Shown here: positions 1 to 9,801 of the stretch, piece after piece
How the letters are laid out: the number at the start of each line of letters is the position of its first letter
How positions within the stretch are numbered: position 1 is the stretch's first letter
Origin: a bacterium
GTDB lineage: Bacteria; Zhuqueibacterota; QNDG01; DSAB01
Length of the DNA stretch: 64,000 nucleotides
Assembly (NCBI GenBank): GCA_016931965.1
Contig: JAFGDT010000115.1
Location: 1 to 64,000, forward strand
Direction of reading: 5' to 3'
Notes under the pieces: model-generated
The model's database searches: none
What the model saw: only the letters and a program-made list of their open reading frames with translations
What the model was told of the DNA's origin: nothing
Program-made: the position numbers and the translations under genes

Positions 1-138
1 ACCCTCTCCTAAGGCTTTGTTACTTCTGTCGTAAAATAAGAAATCCTGAATATGATTCAAAATCATTATTTTTGCCAAAGTTCAGTATTTAAATCTTGGT
101 AATCTTTCAATCCCACAAATCCCCGTTCAGACAAAAAA

Positions 139-156
139 GGTGCAGGAGACTGCACC
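139..156 (-). terminator. Intrinsic terminator downstream of accC
   Basis: Perfect 7-bp stem GGTGCAG-GAGA-CTGCACC followed on the - strand by a T-run (aaaaaa at 133-138 on +). Confidence 0.75.
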
Positions 157-187
157 ATACAGAATGCCTTAAAAACGATCCTTCATT

Positions 188-1543
188 TTACACTATCTCT
201 TTCTTCAATTCAAAACTCTCCAGAAACCGCGTGTTAAAATCACCCGCGATAAATTTCTTATCATTGAGCACCTGCTGATGGAAGGGAATCGTTGTCGGTA
301 CACCCTCAATGATAAATTCCTCCAGAGCTCGGGACATCTGATTGAGCGCCTCACTTCGGTCGTAACCGTGAGAAATAATTTTGGCCAGGAGGGAATCATA
401 ATTTGAAGGAATCTTGTAGAGCGCATAGGCATGGGTATCCACACGAATACCAAATCCCCCGGGCACATGAAAACTGGTAATAATTCCCGGAGTCGGACGG
501 AATTGATTAAACGGATCTTCGACATTGATACGACACTCAATGGCATGGCCCTTGGGTTCCATCGCTGCATGGATTTCTTTCAGTGTACCTCCGGCACTGA
601 CGCGAATCTGTTCTTTGAGCAGATCGATGCCGTACACCATCTCGGTCACAGGATGCTCGACCTGAATACGGGTGTTCATCTCCATGAAGTAAAATTTTCC
701 ATCTTCATCGAGCAGAAATTCAACGGTACCCGCGCTGCGGTAACCAACCGATTTGGCTCCTCGCAATGCGGCATCCACCATCTCTTTTCGCAGATCTGAA
801 CTCACAGCTGGAGAGGGCGATTCTTCGATCAGTTTCTGATGTTTCCGCTGAATCGAACATTCTCTTTCACCCAGAGCGATCACCTGACCCTTACCGTCTC
901 CCAGGAGTTGAATTTCAATGTGCCTGGGTTTCTCGAAATAACGTTCCATATAGAGACTGGCATTCCCGAATGCAGCCTGCGCTTCTGTTTGTGCTGTGGA
1001 AAAAGCCATACTCAGACCTTTTTCCTCACGTACGATCCGCATCCCTTTTCCCCCACCCCCTGCTGCAGCTTTCAACATGACGGGAAATCCAATCTTCTGA
1101 GCCAGTTTGTAAGCCTCCTTTTCATTCTTCACACCCCCCTCACTCCCGGGGATCACAGGCACGTCGGCTTTTTTCATTGTCCGTTTCGCATCGATTTTAT
1201 CTCCCATACGGGAAATCATCTCCGCATTGGGCCCGATAAAGGTCAGCCCGGATGTTTCACAGATATCCGCGAACTCTGCATTCTCTGCCAAAAATCCATA
1301 ACCGGGATGCACGCCGTCAGAATCGGTGATCTCAGCCGCACTGATGATCCGGGGAATATTAAGGTAACTTTGTGCGGGAGGCGGCGGACCGATACAAACC
1401 GCCTCATCCGCAAAACGGACATGGAGACTTTCCCGATCAGCCTCCGAGTAGACAGCTACAGTAGCAATACCCAGCTCACGGCATGCCCGAATGACACGCA
1501 GTGCAATCTCCCCCCTGTTCGCAATGAGAATCTTTTGTAACAA
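188..1543 (-). CDS. accC: Acetyl-CoA carboxylase, biotin carboxylase subunit
   Basis: [23 protein letters not shown]-terminus, [13 protein letters not shown]-grasp loop, [17 protein letters not shown] track gives 1567; a TTG start at about 1543 ([12 protein letters not shown]) seems more likely. Confidence 0.97.
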   Translation of the reverse strand: MLQKILIANRGEIALRVIRACRELGIATVAVYSEADRESLHVRFADEAVCIGPPPPAQSYLNIPRIISAAEITDSDGVHPGYGFLAENAEFADICETSGLTFIGPNAEMISRMGDKIDAKRTMKKADVPVIPGSEGGVKNEKEAYKLAQKIGFPVMLKAAAGGGGKGMRIVREEKGLSMAFSTAQTEAQAAFGNASLYMERYFEKPRHIEIQLLGDGKGQVIALGERECSIQRKHQKLIEESPSPAVSSDLRKEMVDAALRGAKSVGYRSAGTVEFLLDEDGKFYFMEMNTRIQVEHPVTEMVYGIDLLKEQIRVSAGGTLKEIHAAMEPKGHAIECRINVEDPFNQFRPTPGIITSFHVPGGFGIRVDTHAYALYKIPSNYDSLLAKIISHGYDRSEALNQMSRALEEFIIEGVPTTIPFHQQVLNDKKFIAGDFNTRFLESFELKKEIV

Positions 1544-1553
1544 ATAAAATACC

Positions 1554-2036
1554 CTATGATTTCTCAACTAAAAAAAGAGGTTGGTTATACTCGACTGGTT
1601 GAGCATTTTGAACCAAAATTTTAACAATTTTCCCCGAAACCTCTGCTTCGATCTCATTCATCAATTTCATGGCTTCAATAATACAGAGTATCTTTCCGGG
1701 TTCGATATGGCTCCCCACTTCCACATAAGCATTGGCATCCGGTGCAGGTGCCCGATAAAACGTACCCACCATGGGAGAACAAATCTCAACGACATTATCA
1801 GACTCTGTTCCTGGCAGGGGTTCAATCTTTGCCTCATAGACCTGGGTTTCATATTGGGCAGGTGGAGCATTCTGTGTGGGCGATGGGATAACAGAACTTG
1901 GCTGAAAAACTTGTGGAACGGGTATTTCTTTCTTTTTGGTAATACGAACCTGTAATCCCTCTTCACGTATTTCGAGTTCTTCAATATCGCTGGCTTCGAC
2001 CAATTTAATCAGACGTCTGATATTTTTTAAATCCAT
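1554..2036 (-). CDS. accB: Acetyl-CoA carboxylase biotin carboxyl carrier protein
   Basis: C-terminal biotinyl motif [13 protein letters not shown]; adjacent to accC. Confidence 0.96.
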   Translation of the reverse strand: MDLKNIRRLIKLVEASDIEELEIREEGLQVRITKKKEIPVPQVFQPSSVIPSPTQNAPPAQYETQVYEAKIEPLPGTESDNVVEICSPMVGTFYRAPAPDANAYVEVGSHIEPGKILCIIEAMKLMNEIEAEVSGKIVKILVQNAQPVEYNQPLFLVEKS

Positions 2037-2066
2037 GTTTTTATCCCTTTAAGTAAATAACATAAC

Positions 2067-2630
2067 CTATTTTACCCTTTCAACATAGCTCCCCGTACGC
2101 GTATCCACTTTAACGGTTTCTCCTTCTTGTATAAAAAGTGGGACTTGAATGGTGGCTCCTGTTTCCAGTGTTGCGGGTTTTGATCCACCGGAAGCCGTGT
2201 CCCCTTTTACGCCCGGTTCAGTTTGGGCGATTTGCAGTTCAACAAATATCGGAGGTTCCACTCCAATGGGATCCTGGGCATGAAAAAGAATTTCAACATC
2301 CATTCCCTCTTTTAGATATTTTGATGCTTCACCCACCACCTCATTCAAGACGGGAAACTGTTCATAGGTACTCAAATCCATGAAGACAAATTTATCTTCA
2401 TCTTTGTACAAATACTGCACCACCCTTTTCTCTAAACGGACATCCTCAACTTTCTCTCCCGATCGAAACGTGCGATCAATAACCCGGCCTGTCTTAACAT
2501 TTTTCAACCGCGTTCGTACAAAGGCCCCCCCTTTACCCGGTTTAACATGTTGAAACTCAACAATTGTATAAAGCTCGCCATCCAAAATGAGAGTCAAGCC
2601 ATTTCTGAATTCAGAAGTTGACGCCATCAT
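2067..2630 (-). CDS. efp: Elongation factor P
   Basis: KPGKGGAFVRTRLKN domain I loop; full EF-P length; VPLFIQEGETVKVDTRTGSYVERVK C-terminus. Confidence 0.97.
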   Translation of the reverse strand: MMASTSEFRNGLTLILDGELYTIVEFQHVKPGKGGAFVRTRLKNVKTGRVIDRTFRSGEKVEDVRLEKRVVQYLYKDEDKFVFMDLSTYEQFPVLNEVVGEASKYLKEGMDVEILFHAQDPIGVEPPIFVELQIAQTEPGVKGDTASGGSKPATLETGATIQVPLFIQEGETVKVDTRTGSYVERVK

Positions 2631-2669
2631 TCTCCTAAAATAAGGTTAATAAAATCCGAAGAGCGATTC

Positions 2670-2698
2670 AATATAAAGCATTAATTTGTATTTGTCAA
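2670..2698 (-). promoter_or_regulatory. Sigma70-type promoter for efp-accB-accC
   Basis: On the - strand: TTGACA-N17-TATATT, about 40 nt upstream of efp. Confidence 0.7.
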
Positions 2699-2788
2699 CC
2701 ACCGTTTTAAAACGATTGACGGTCACTTTTAGCCAATGATGAAATGTTCTGTTTTGTCGCCTCTGGAAGAGATAATTGTCTTTGCAGA

Positions 2789-5041
2789 TTAATAATGGAT
2801 ATTCAACTGAAAAACACCGGTTCGTGGTGGAGCCATATTGGCGGGGGATACAAGATAATTATACTGAAAAAGATTATCGACAAGAAACCGCAAAGAAAAA
2901 TGCTCCCGAGCATAACCCAAGCGCAATGCAACCGCGTAAGTGGGGACCAGTTTATCGATATCTTTGATATAGGACTTATGGTATTCATCAATGCGCTCGA
3001 TTTGACTTAAATAGCGGATATCAAAACCAAATTGAAAAGGATCAAAATTCAGATCATTTGTCAGATAAATCGTATGCTTGGATCGATATTTGAGGGGAGC
3101 TCCGTACTCGACTCCTGGGGAGAGATCCTTGGAATCGATATAGGTATAACTGAACTGTGTGGAAAAAAGCTGCGACTGCCAGTCTGTACGATAGGTCAAC
3201 TCAAAACCTCGAATACGGGCCTTGACAACGTTTTTAAAACGGACACCCACATCCTGACCGGAATCAACGTCGAGCTGGGGTTCGATCAAGTTATCATATT
3301 TTGTATAAAAAACCGCCATATCCAGCATCATCGCACTCGAGAAATACTGGATCAATCCCATCTCTGATGAAATACTTTTTTCAGATTGAAGAGCCGGATT
3401 GGGAAAAACAAGTAGTGCCCCTGTTTCGGTAGAGACAAACCTTTCACCAACTGCCGGTACTCGAAAACCTTCTCCAAGGGAGCATCGGAAATGGGTACCA
3501 CTGGAGAGTGTCAGATTCAATCCGAATTTATTCGAAAGTTCCCCAACAGCCACTTCCGTCGTATCCTTCCATCGGACACTTTCCCAGTCATATCTTGTTC
3601 CAAATGTTGCTCTGAAAACATCCCAGAGCTGCTGCTCAAATTGCATGAAATATGATTTCTTCATAACTTCTGCATGACTGTATTGTATCGATTCGACTTG
3701 ATCAGCCTGTAAATCACTACCGACCACAAGTATCCCTTGAGGATTAACCTGATAATTGGCCTGAATTTCAACACCCTGTGTGTTGACCGATGAAGAACGA
3801 AAAATTTCTTCTGCAGGACGGATTTTCTCATTTTTACTCTGTTTCAGATCGACTGTAGATCCCTTATTGATTCTTCCCCTCACGGACAGGAAGAAACGTT
3901 GGCTCATCACATAAGTCAAAGAGGGATAGATATAGGTGTTTTTAATCGTCGTTCGTGTTCGATACCCGTAAGGATCTGAACCATTGTGGTAGGGATGATT
4001 GAGATCCTTCCAATAAACGAAAAATCCACCCCGATTTCGACCATAACCCGTCATCAGATTGAAATGGAGATTGGGTGTAAAATGATAACCAAGAGAGGTC
4101 ATGAAATTAAATATTTGATGGTCGTCGTTTTCTTTGTAGCCGGTTGTTGTCTGGTAATTCGATGAAATGAGTGTTGAAATGGGACCGAGGTGGGTTGATA
4201 TATCGAGGGAAGTACCTTCATAATGATTGCGCTTGTCGGTCCATCGCCATTCTTTATAGGACGGATGGTTATAAAACCCGGTAAAGGTTCTCAAATGGAT
4301 ATGGCTTTCATTCTCAGGCACTTCGGTAATAATATTGATGACCCCTCCCATAGCACTGGACCCGTAAAGCGCTGAACCCGATCCCTTCATCACTTCGATC
4401 TGTTTGATAGTTGAAGTGGAAATCGCATACCAGTTGATGCTCCAGTTGTCACCGGTCATAACCGGATTGCCATTGAGAAGAACGAGAACACGGCTTCCCA
4501 TTCCGAAATTGAATCCACTCGAGCCCCGTATCGTAACCTGTCCGCCTTCCAGTGTATTGACACCGGGCGCATATCTTAAAACATGATCTGCGGAAACGAT
4601 ATTCCGATTGGTTATTTCCTGTGCAGGGATTATGTCCATGCTTGTGGATAATTTGTCCAAAGACTGCTGGTATCGATTGGCCGTAACCGCAATCCCATCC
4701 ATCAGCAGTACGGTCTCCTCGAGACGAAAAACGAGATGGATTTCTTCTCCAGCGACAGTCTGAATCCTTCTTTCTTCTTTTTTATAACCGATCGCAGAAA
4801 CCATGATGGTATATTCGCCGGGTGAAACCGACACAATAATGAAACGTCCCTGACGATCAGCAGCAGTGCCCATGATGGTTCCGAGGAGAAGCACATTTGC
4901 ACCAGGAATGGGATCGCCTGACCGGGCTTCTACAATCTGACCTGTAATTCGGGATCCACGTATATTCTGACTGTAAAGATTTCCCCACACAAATAAAAAA
5001 TAGAATAGAGCTAATAAAATCAAGTAAATCCTGTATTTCAT
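2789..5041 (-). CDS. TonB-dependent receptor with N-terminal carboxypeptidase-regulatory-like domain
   Basis: Signal peptide; GQIVEARSGDPIPGANVLLLGT CarbopepD_reg-like domain; plug domain (GGQVTIRGSSGFNFGMGSRVLVLLNG, GSGSALYGSSAMGGVINIIT); C-terminal beta-barrel. Confidence 0.93.
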   Translation of the reverse strand: MKYRIYLILLALFYFLFVWGNLYSQNIRGSRITGQIVEARSGDPIPGANVLLLGTIMGTAADRQGRFIIVSVSPGEYTIMVSAIGYKKEERRIQTVAGEEIHLVFRLEETVLLMDGIAVTANRYQQSLDKLSTSMDIIPAQEITNRNIVSADHVLRYAPGVNTLEGGQVTIRGSSGFNFGMGSRVLVLLNGNPVMTGDNWSINWYAISTSTIKQIEVMKGSGSALYGSSAMGGVINIITEVPENESHIHLRTFTGFYNHPSYKEWRWTDKRNHYEGTSLDISTHLGPISTLISSNYQTTTGYKENDDHQIFNFMTSLGYHFTPNLHFNLMTGYGRNRGGFFVYWKDLNHPYHNGSDPYGYRTRTTIKNTYIYPSLTYVMSQRFFLSVRGRINKGSTVDLKQSKNEKIRPAEEIFRSSSVNTQGVEIQANYQVNPQGILVVGSDLQADQVESIQYSHAEVMKKSYFMQFEQQLWDVFRATFGTRYDWESVRWKDTTEVAVGELSNKFGLNLTLSSGTHFRCSLGEGFRVPAVGERFVSTETGALLVFPNPALQSEKSISSEMGLIQYFSSAMMLDMAVFYTKYDNLIEPQLDVDSGQDVGVRFKNVVKARIRGFELTYRTDWQSQLFSTQFSYTYIDSKDLSPGVEYGAPLKYRSKHTIYLTNDLNFDPFQFGFDIRYLSQIERIDEYHKSYIKDIDKLVPTYAVALRLGYAREHFSLRFLVDNLFQYNYLVSPANMAPPRTGVFQLNIHY

Positions 5042-5667
5042 GATCGATCCTCATCCTTTTTTGAATCACTGGGGATCAACACATTTTTCGTTAGGACTTG
5101 ATCAATAGACCGTGTGAGATACATCACATAGTAAAACTGGATATCATCAAATCCTTCCACTGGAAATGAATTGGGAAGGCTGATCAGTTCAAGATCATTC
5201 TGACGGCTGGTGAACCCGAGCGTGTCTAATTGTGAAAATGTCGTCATTATTGACAAGGTTAATATCTTATCATCAATAATTTCATAGGGTCCATCTGCAA
5301 TCAATGTATCATTCATGGAAAGGACAAGTGGATTGACAAGACTCTGGAGATAGACAATGGGTTCGATTTTCAAAACAGCATAGATTGAACAGAGACCCGA
5401 AGACGAAAACAAAAAGAGCCCATTCTTATCCAATTCCGTATCAAGGATCAGAGAATCAATAATCGTCGGTAACTGATCTGGATCAAGAAGGGCGACGTGA
5501 ACTGGTTTCGTTGTATCCGGAACCCATACGCCGACAGGATCTCCCCCCTCTGGGGGAATCGGAAAATCGACGTTCATATAAAGCATTTCCAGGGGTGCAA
5601 GCCCTTGATGACAGGACACCACGAACAAAATGAGTCCAACAAATATCATGTACTTATTCTTTGTCAT
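5038..5667 (-). CDS. Putative lipoprotein of unknown function
   Basis: N-terminus with lipobox-like LFVVSC; 4-bp overlap with downstream TonB receptor. Confidence 0.7.
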   Translation of the reverse strand: MTKNKYMIFVGLILFVVSCHQGLAPLEMLYMNVDFPIPPEGGDPVGVWVPDTTKPVHVALLDPDQLPTIIDSLILDTELDKNGLFLFSSSGLCSIYAVLKIEPIVYLQSLVNPLVLSMNDTLIADGPYEIIDDKILTLSIMTTFSQLDTLGFTSRQNDLELISLPNSFPVEGFDDIQFYYVMYLTRSIDQVLTKNVLIPSDSKKDEDRS

Positions 5668-5669
5668 GC

Positions 5670-6053
5670 TTATCCGACTCTTTCACTCCCCGCAGCCAGC
5701 ACATATTCTGCAATGATGACCCCTCCCACAATATGTTGATGAAAAATACGTTTGATTTTTTTTGGCGTGAGGTCAACATATTTGACTGGCGGGAACCCCT
5801 TCAATTCTACGGTGACCATCGGTTCACGACTGCACAATCCAGCACAACCCGAAGTAGTAATGATCACATCATCCATGTTTTTTTGTTTCATTTCATCCAA
5901 AAGCGTATCCATAATTTCCCCCGCACCAGATGCAAGTCCACAAGTGCCCATGTGAACTGTGACTTTGGCTCTTTTCCCGCTTTCAGATAACAAAGTTTTT
6001 CTTCGTGACTTTTTTTTGATTTTTTGCAGATCCTCAATGGTGATTTTCTTCAT
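5670..6053 (-). CDS. (2Fe-2S) ferredoxin, thioredoxin-like (NuoF/HydB N-terminal-domain type), standalone
   Basis: VHMGTCGLASGAGEIMDTLL and TTSGCAGLCSREPMVTVE motifs. ATG at 6053 preferred over the TTG at 6080. Confidence 0.85.
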   Translation of the reverse strand: MKKITIEDLQKIKKKSRRKTLLSESGKRAKVTVHMGTCGLASGAGEIMDTLLDEMKQKNMDDVIITTSGCAGLCSREPMVTVELKGFPPVKYVDLTPKKIKRIFHQHIVGGVIIAEYVLAAGSERVG

Positions 6054-6076
6054 CCCACAATCCTTCAAAAATCCTT

Positions 6077-6241
6077 TCAAAATGCTTCCGCTTCATCGAT
6101 AATCATAATGGGAATATCATCTTTGATATCATATTTTAACCGGCAATGATGACAGATGAGCTTGTTGTTTTTCCGATCGTACTCCAAATCACCCTTGCAT
6201 TTGGGACATGCCAAAATATCCAACAATTCTTGATCCAGCAT
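6077..6241 (-). CDS. Trm112/YcaR-like zinc-ribbon small protein (54 aa)
   Basis: Hand translation: MLDQELLDILACPKCKGDLEYDRKNNKLICHHCRLKYDIKDDIPIMIIDEAEAF*. Below the ORF-track length cut-off. Two CxxC knuckles and a DDIPIM motif typical of the family. Confidence 0.85.
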   Translation of the reverse strand: MLDQELLDILACPKCKGDLEYDRKNNKLICHHCRLKYDIKDDIPIMIIDEAEAF

Positions 6242-6351
6242 GATGACCTCCAAACAGTACTATGATTGAACAAAAGAAACATCTGATCTTCAGTCGATCT
6301 CCTCTTTGTCCGCCTATCAGGAATCTGTATTGAAATATGCGTTTGTTGTAA

Positions 6352-7032
6352 TTATGAAAATATACGCAATACTTCTTCTGGTTGTTTAAAATTATGAAAT
6401 AAATAATCCGGTTTCTCTGAAGCCAAATCTTGAAATGAATGGAAACCCGTTGCTACAGCCATGGTTCGTACACCATAGGGCTTCGCACAGTGTATGTCCA
6501 GCGGTGTATCGCCGATAACATAAACGTTTTGTTTTTGGATCTGAATTTTTTGTTCTTTCTTTAGCCTTTCAATAGCAATAGGAACCAGCTCGTTTCGATC
6601 GGACGAATCATCCGCAAAAGCACCCATGGTAAAGTAATGATCGATCTTAAAATAACCCAATTTGATCATGGCACTTTGCTGCCAATTCCCCGTTAAAAGA
6701 CCAAGTATAATATCCGACCGTTTATCGAGTAAACGTAAAAGGGGACGGACACCCGGACAAACCCGTTTTCCCGGTCTGGGAATCTGAATTTCATTTTTCA
6801 ATATACTAAAATAGGTTTCACGAAAACGGTCCGCCTTTTCCTCATCCCACCCCAGATGATGACTGGACAAGGCTTCCATGAGTATGGAAGGATCTGTCCT
6901 GCCCATCATATGAATATTATGAAATCCATTCCCAATACCAAACACATCTTCAAAGGACCGTTCCATCGATACCTTTCCGGCCCCTGCGGTTCGTATTAAA
7001 GTGCCGTCAATATCAAAAAGCAACAGTTTCAC
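6352..7032 (-). CDS. HAD-superfamily hydrolase (phosphoglycolate phosphatase-like)
   Basis: LLFDIDGTLI motif I; GDTPLDIHCAKPYGVRTMAVATG motif IV. Confidence 0.92.
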   Translation of the reverse strand: MKLLLFDIDGTLIRTAGAGKVSMERSFEDVFGIGNGFHNIHMMGRTDPSILMEALSSHHLGWDEEKADRFRETYFSILKNEIQIPRPGKRVCPGVRPLLRLLDKRSDIILGLLTGNWQQSAMIKLGYFKIDHYFTMGAFADDSSDRNELVPIAIERLKKEQKIQIQKQNVYVIGDTPLDIHCAKPYGVRTMAVATGFHSFQDLASEKPDYLFHNFKQPEEVLRIFS

Positions 7033-7090
7033 AAGATCTGCCTTCTGTTCGTATTCCGAATTTTATCACTGTTTACGGATTGAAATTGTC

Positions 7091-8242
7091 TTATTGATAT
7101 ATCTTTGCCATCTCTTCGAGCGAAACGCGCTCGACTTTGTTTCCCAGACCTGCACATCCAAACTTTCGGACAAGCATTTCAACGTGGGCGGCGATTCTTT
7201 CCTTCACAAGGATCATAACCTCTTCCAGAACAGAGCCGGCCGGATCGTTTCGAAGCAGTTCGACATCGATTACTTTTAAATAATCGCGCGGATCGATAAC
7301 TTCCGGATTTTCATCAAGCACTTTCTTAATGGGTTGGAGCACTTCCGGCGAATTGTCCTCGATGTGGGAATGATCAACAAAATATTTACGGAATGTCGCC
7401 GTAATACCCAACCGGAGATCGGTATCGATATTAACCTTGCGGATTCCTGATGCAATAACTTCCTGAATCTTATTCATGGGGATACCGGCTGCATTCTTGA
7501 CCCCCCCACCATATTGATTGATTTCCGCCACAATATCCTGGGGAACGGTAGAGGAACCATGACCAACAAGAAAATGATCATTATTCTGACCATAGGCTTT
7601 CATGCCTCGGTAACTCTCATCGACAACGTGAATGGCCAAATTTTCAAGACCTTTACCTTTATTGGGTCCATGCGATGTTCCGTATGCTATGGCCAGAGCG
7701 TCTGTACCTGTTTCATGAAAGAAATAGGGCACAAGATAGGGATCGGCGTAAGTTGTTTTTTCATGAATCACATCCTCTTCAACACCGGCCAGTTTTCCGT
7801 ATTCTCCTTCGACACTGACCCCTTTGGGGTGCGCATATTCAACGATGGTTTTTGTTGCACGGATATTCTCTTCAAGATCCAATTTGGATGCATCAATCAT
7901 GACAGAACTGTAACCATTATCCACACATTCGTGAGCTTTTTCATCATCGCCATGATCCAGGTGAAGGGCAACGGGTAACTGATGGTGGGTATTTTCGATG
8001 GCATGTTTCACCATACCCGCAATTTTATCCGGTCCTCCTTGAAATTTATTGGCCCCCCGACTGGCCTGAATGATACCGGGAGCATTTCCTCTGCGTAATC
8101 CCTCTAAAATACCTTCTGCCTGGGTATAAAAATTCACATTAAAAGCACCGATAGCTGCCGCTTTTCCTTCCTGAGATGAAATTTCTGCAGCTCTTAATAA
8201 GGGAACCATTGGATAGAATTGGGCGGATTGTTTGTTCATCAA
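7091..8242 (-). CDS. fba: Class II fructose-bisphosphate aldolase
   Basis: HLDHGDDEKAHECVDNGYSSVMIDAS; YGTSHGPNKG; GGVKNAAGIPMNKIQEVIASGIRKVNIDTDLRL. Confidence 0.95.
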   Translation of the reverse strand: MMNKQSAQFYPMVPLLRAAEISSQEGKAAAIGAFNVNFYTQAEGILEGLRRGNAPGIIQASRGANKFQGGPDKIAGMVKHAIENTHHQLPVALHLDHGDDEKAHECVDNGYSSVMIDASKLDLEENIRATKTIVEYAHPKGVSVEGEYGKLAGVEEDVIHEKTTYADPYLVPYFFHETGTDALAIAYGTSHGPNKGKGLENLAIHVVDESYRGMKAYGQNNDHFLVGHGSSTVPQDIVAEINQYGGGVKNAAGIPMNKIQEVIASGIRKVNIDTDLRLGITATFRKYFVDHSHIEDNSPEVLQPIKKVLDENPEVIDPRDYLKVIDVELLRNDPAGSVLEEVMILVKERIAAHVEMLVRKFGCAGLGNKVERVSLEEMAKIYQ

Positions 8243-8276
8243 TATTCCTCCTCGTTTCTGAATTCAAAACTTTAAC

Positions 8277-8305
8277 AATATGAAACAATTTCAAATAAAA
8301 GTCAA
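8277..8305 (-). promoter_or_regulatory. Sigma70-type promoter for fba
   Basis: On the - strand: TTGACT-N17-CATATT; RBS AGGAGG precedes fba. Confidence 0.55.
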
Positions 8306-8445
8306 GTGGAATAAGAAATGGTGTCAATTATTGATTGATTTTCTCGGACCATTTTGTTAGATTGTCCAATAATGAGATTCGAATTGTATTCACAAGCCAT
8401 TAAAAATTTCACAGTGGCTTTCTTCATCATTGTATTCAAATATTC

Positions 8446-9465
8446 ATGGGAATTCAAACCATGAAAAAAATGCTGGTTACAGGTGGAGCAGGATTCATCG
8501 GAAGTCATTTTATCCGTTATATGTTGTCCAAACATAAGGACTTAGAGATTATCAATCTAGACAAATTGACTTACGCAGGAAATCTGGAGAACCTGAAAGA
8601 TATCGAGAAAGATTCAAGATACACATTCATACAGGGCGACATCTGTGATGAACACAGGGTGAACAGCCTCGTTCAAAATGTGAATGTTATACTCAATTTC
8701 GCCGCTGAAAGTCATGTAGACCGGTCTATCGGCAAACCGGATGATTTCATCAAGACCGATATATATGGGGTGTTTGTTTTATTGGAAGCCTCTAAAAAAT
8801 GGGGTGTGGAACGGTTTGTACAGATCAGCACGGATGAGGTGTACGGGAGTATTGAAAACGGCTACTTTAAGGAGAACGATACTCTTATGCCTTCAAGCCC
8901 TTACGCAGCTTCAAAAGCCGGCGGAGACCGTCTGGCTTATTCTTATTATGTGACTTATGGTATTCCGGTTGTCATCCCCAGAAGTTCGAACAATTTTGGC
9001 CCATTCCAGTACCCGGAAAAAATCGTTTCACTCTTTATAACCAATGCACTGGATGATAAAAAACTGCCCATTTATGGAGATGGAGGCAATGTTCGAGATT
9101 GGCTTTTTGTTCGGGACAATTGCGAGGCGATAGAGATCATCATGGAACGGGGAAAAGAAGGTGAGGTGTACAATATCGGTGGAGGGAATGAGCGAACAAA
9201 TCTTGAACTCACCGAATTCATTCTTCGAATGCTTGATAAGCCGTTGGATTTAAAAACATTTGTTGAAGATCGTAAAGGTCATGACAGGCGATATGCCCTG
9301 AATACAGATAAAATAAAAGCATTGGGTTGGAAACCCAATCATACATTCGAAAACGCCATGGAAGAAACGATTTTTTGGTATCAAAAAAACCGATGGTGGT
9401 GGGAAAGGTTAAAGAGCGGTGAATTTCTGGAATATTATAAGAAACACTATAAACAGAATCTATAA
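8446..9465 (+). CDS. rfbB: dTDP-glucose 4,6-dehydratase (real start probably ATG at 8461)
   Basis: MLVTGGAGFIGSHFIRYML; NFAAESHVDRSI; QISTDEVYGS; SPYAASKAGGDRL. Confidence 0.95.
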   Translation: MGIQTMKKMLVTGGAGFIGSHFIRYMLSKHKDLEIINLDKLTYAGNLENLKDIEKDSRYTFIQGDICDEHRVNSLVQNVNVILNFAAESHVDRSIGKPDDFIKTDIYGVFVLLEASKKWGVERFVQISTDEVYGSIENGYFKENDTLMPSSPYAASKAGGDRLAYSYYVTYGIPVVIPRSSNNFGPFQYPEKIVSLFITNALDDKKLPIYGDGGNVRDWLFVRDNCEAIEIIMERGKEGEVYNIGGGNERTNLELTEFILRMLDKPLDLKTFVEDRKGHDRRYALNTDKIKALGWKPNHTFENAMEETIFWYQKNRWWWERLKSGEFLEYYKKHYKQNL

Positions 9466-9524
9466 TCCATAATTTGTGTTTTTACCCGTCTAAAAATGAA
9501 AATACGAATTGGAATAATTCAGGC

Positions 9525-9553
9525 TTGACATTGAAAAAAATATTTTTTACATT
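9525..9553 (+). promoter_or_regulatory. Sigma70-type promoter upstream of polysaccharide operon leader
   Basis: TTGACA (9525-9530), 17-nt spacer, TACATT (9548-9553). Confidence 0.6.
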
Positions 9554-9559
9554 TTAGTA

Positions 9560-9728
9560 TCACAAATAGGAGAATGCCTATAAAAGTTTGTTAACGGTCT
9601 TTTGGATATATTTTCAAGATGGGTTGATCTGACGGATACCCATCCTCCATAGAGCGTTAATGAACTTTTTATCAAGACCGAATGGAAGGGTGGATTGCAT
9701 GTTGGACACCCGGACGATTCGGTTTTTT
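9560..9728 (+). ncRNA. Candidate structured leader RNA / transcription attenuator (or sRNA)
   Basis: Long stem 9582-9596 with 9655-9669 (13 Watson-Crick pairs plus tandem G-U); hairpin 9618-9624/9638-9644; terminator-type hairpin 9677-9683/9717-9723 followed by T-run; alternative 7-bp pairing 9595-9601 with 9674-9680. Confidence 0.6.
9677..9728 (+). terminator. Rho-independent-type terminator hairpin in the leader
   Basis: ACCGAAT...ATTCGGT outer stem with inner GGGTG...CACCC stem, followed by TTTTT. Confidence 0.6.
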
Positions 9729-9801
9729 AATTTATCACCATTTCTGACACGGCATATATCATTCATTTCATAAAAACTGTAAACGATTTAATGAGGACTC
9801 T

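Noticed and set aside
431-1540. + strand ORFs 431..799, 766..1080, 839..1540 opposite accC
   Set aside because: Antisense to a clear biotin carboxylase; translations lack any recognisable domain.
7514-7978. 154-aa + ORF opposite fba
   Set aside because: Shadow ORF of the aldolase gene.
9555-9560. TAGTAT as -10 element for TTGACA at 9525
   Set aside because: Spacer would be 24 nt; TACATT at 9548 gives the standard 17 nt.
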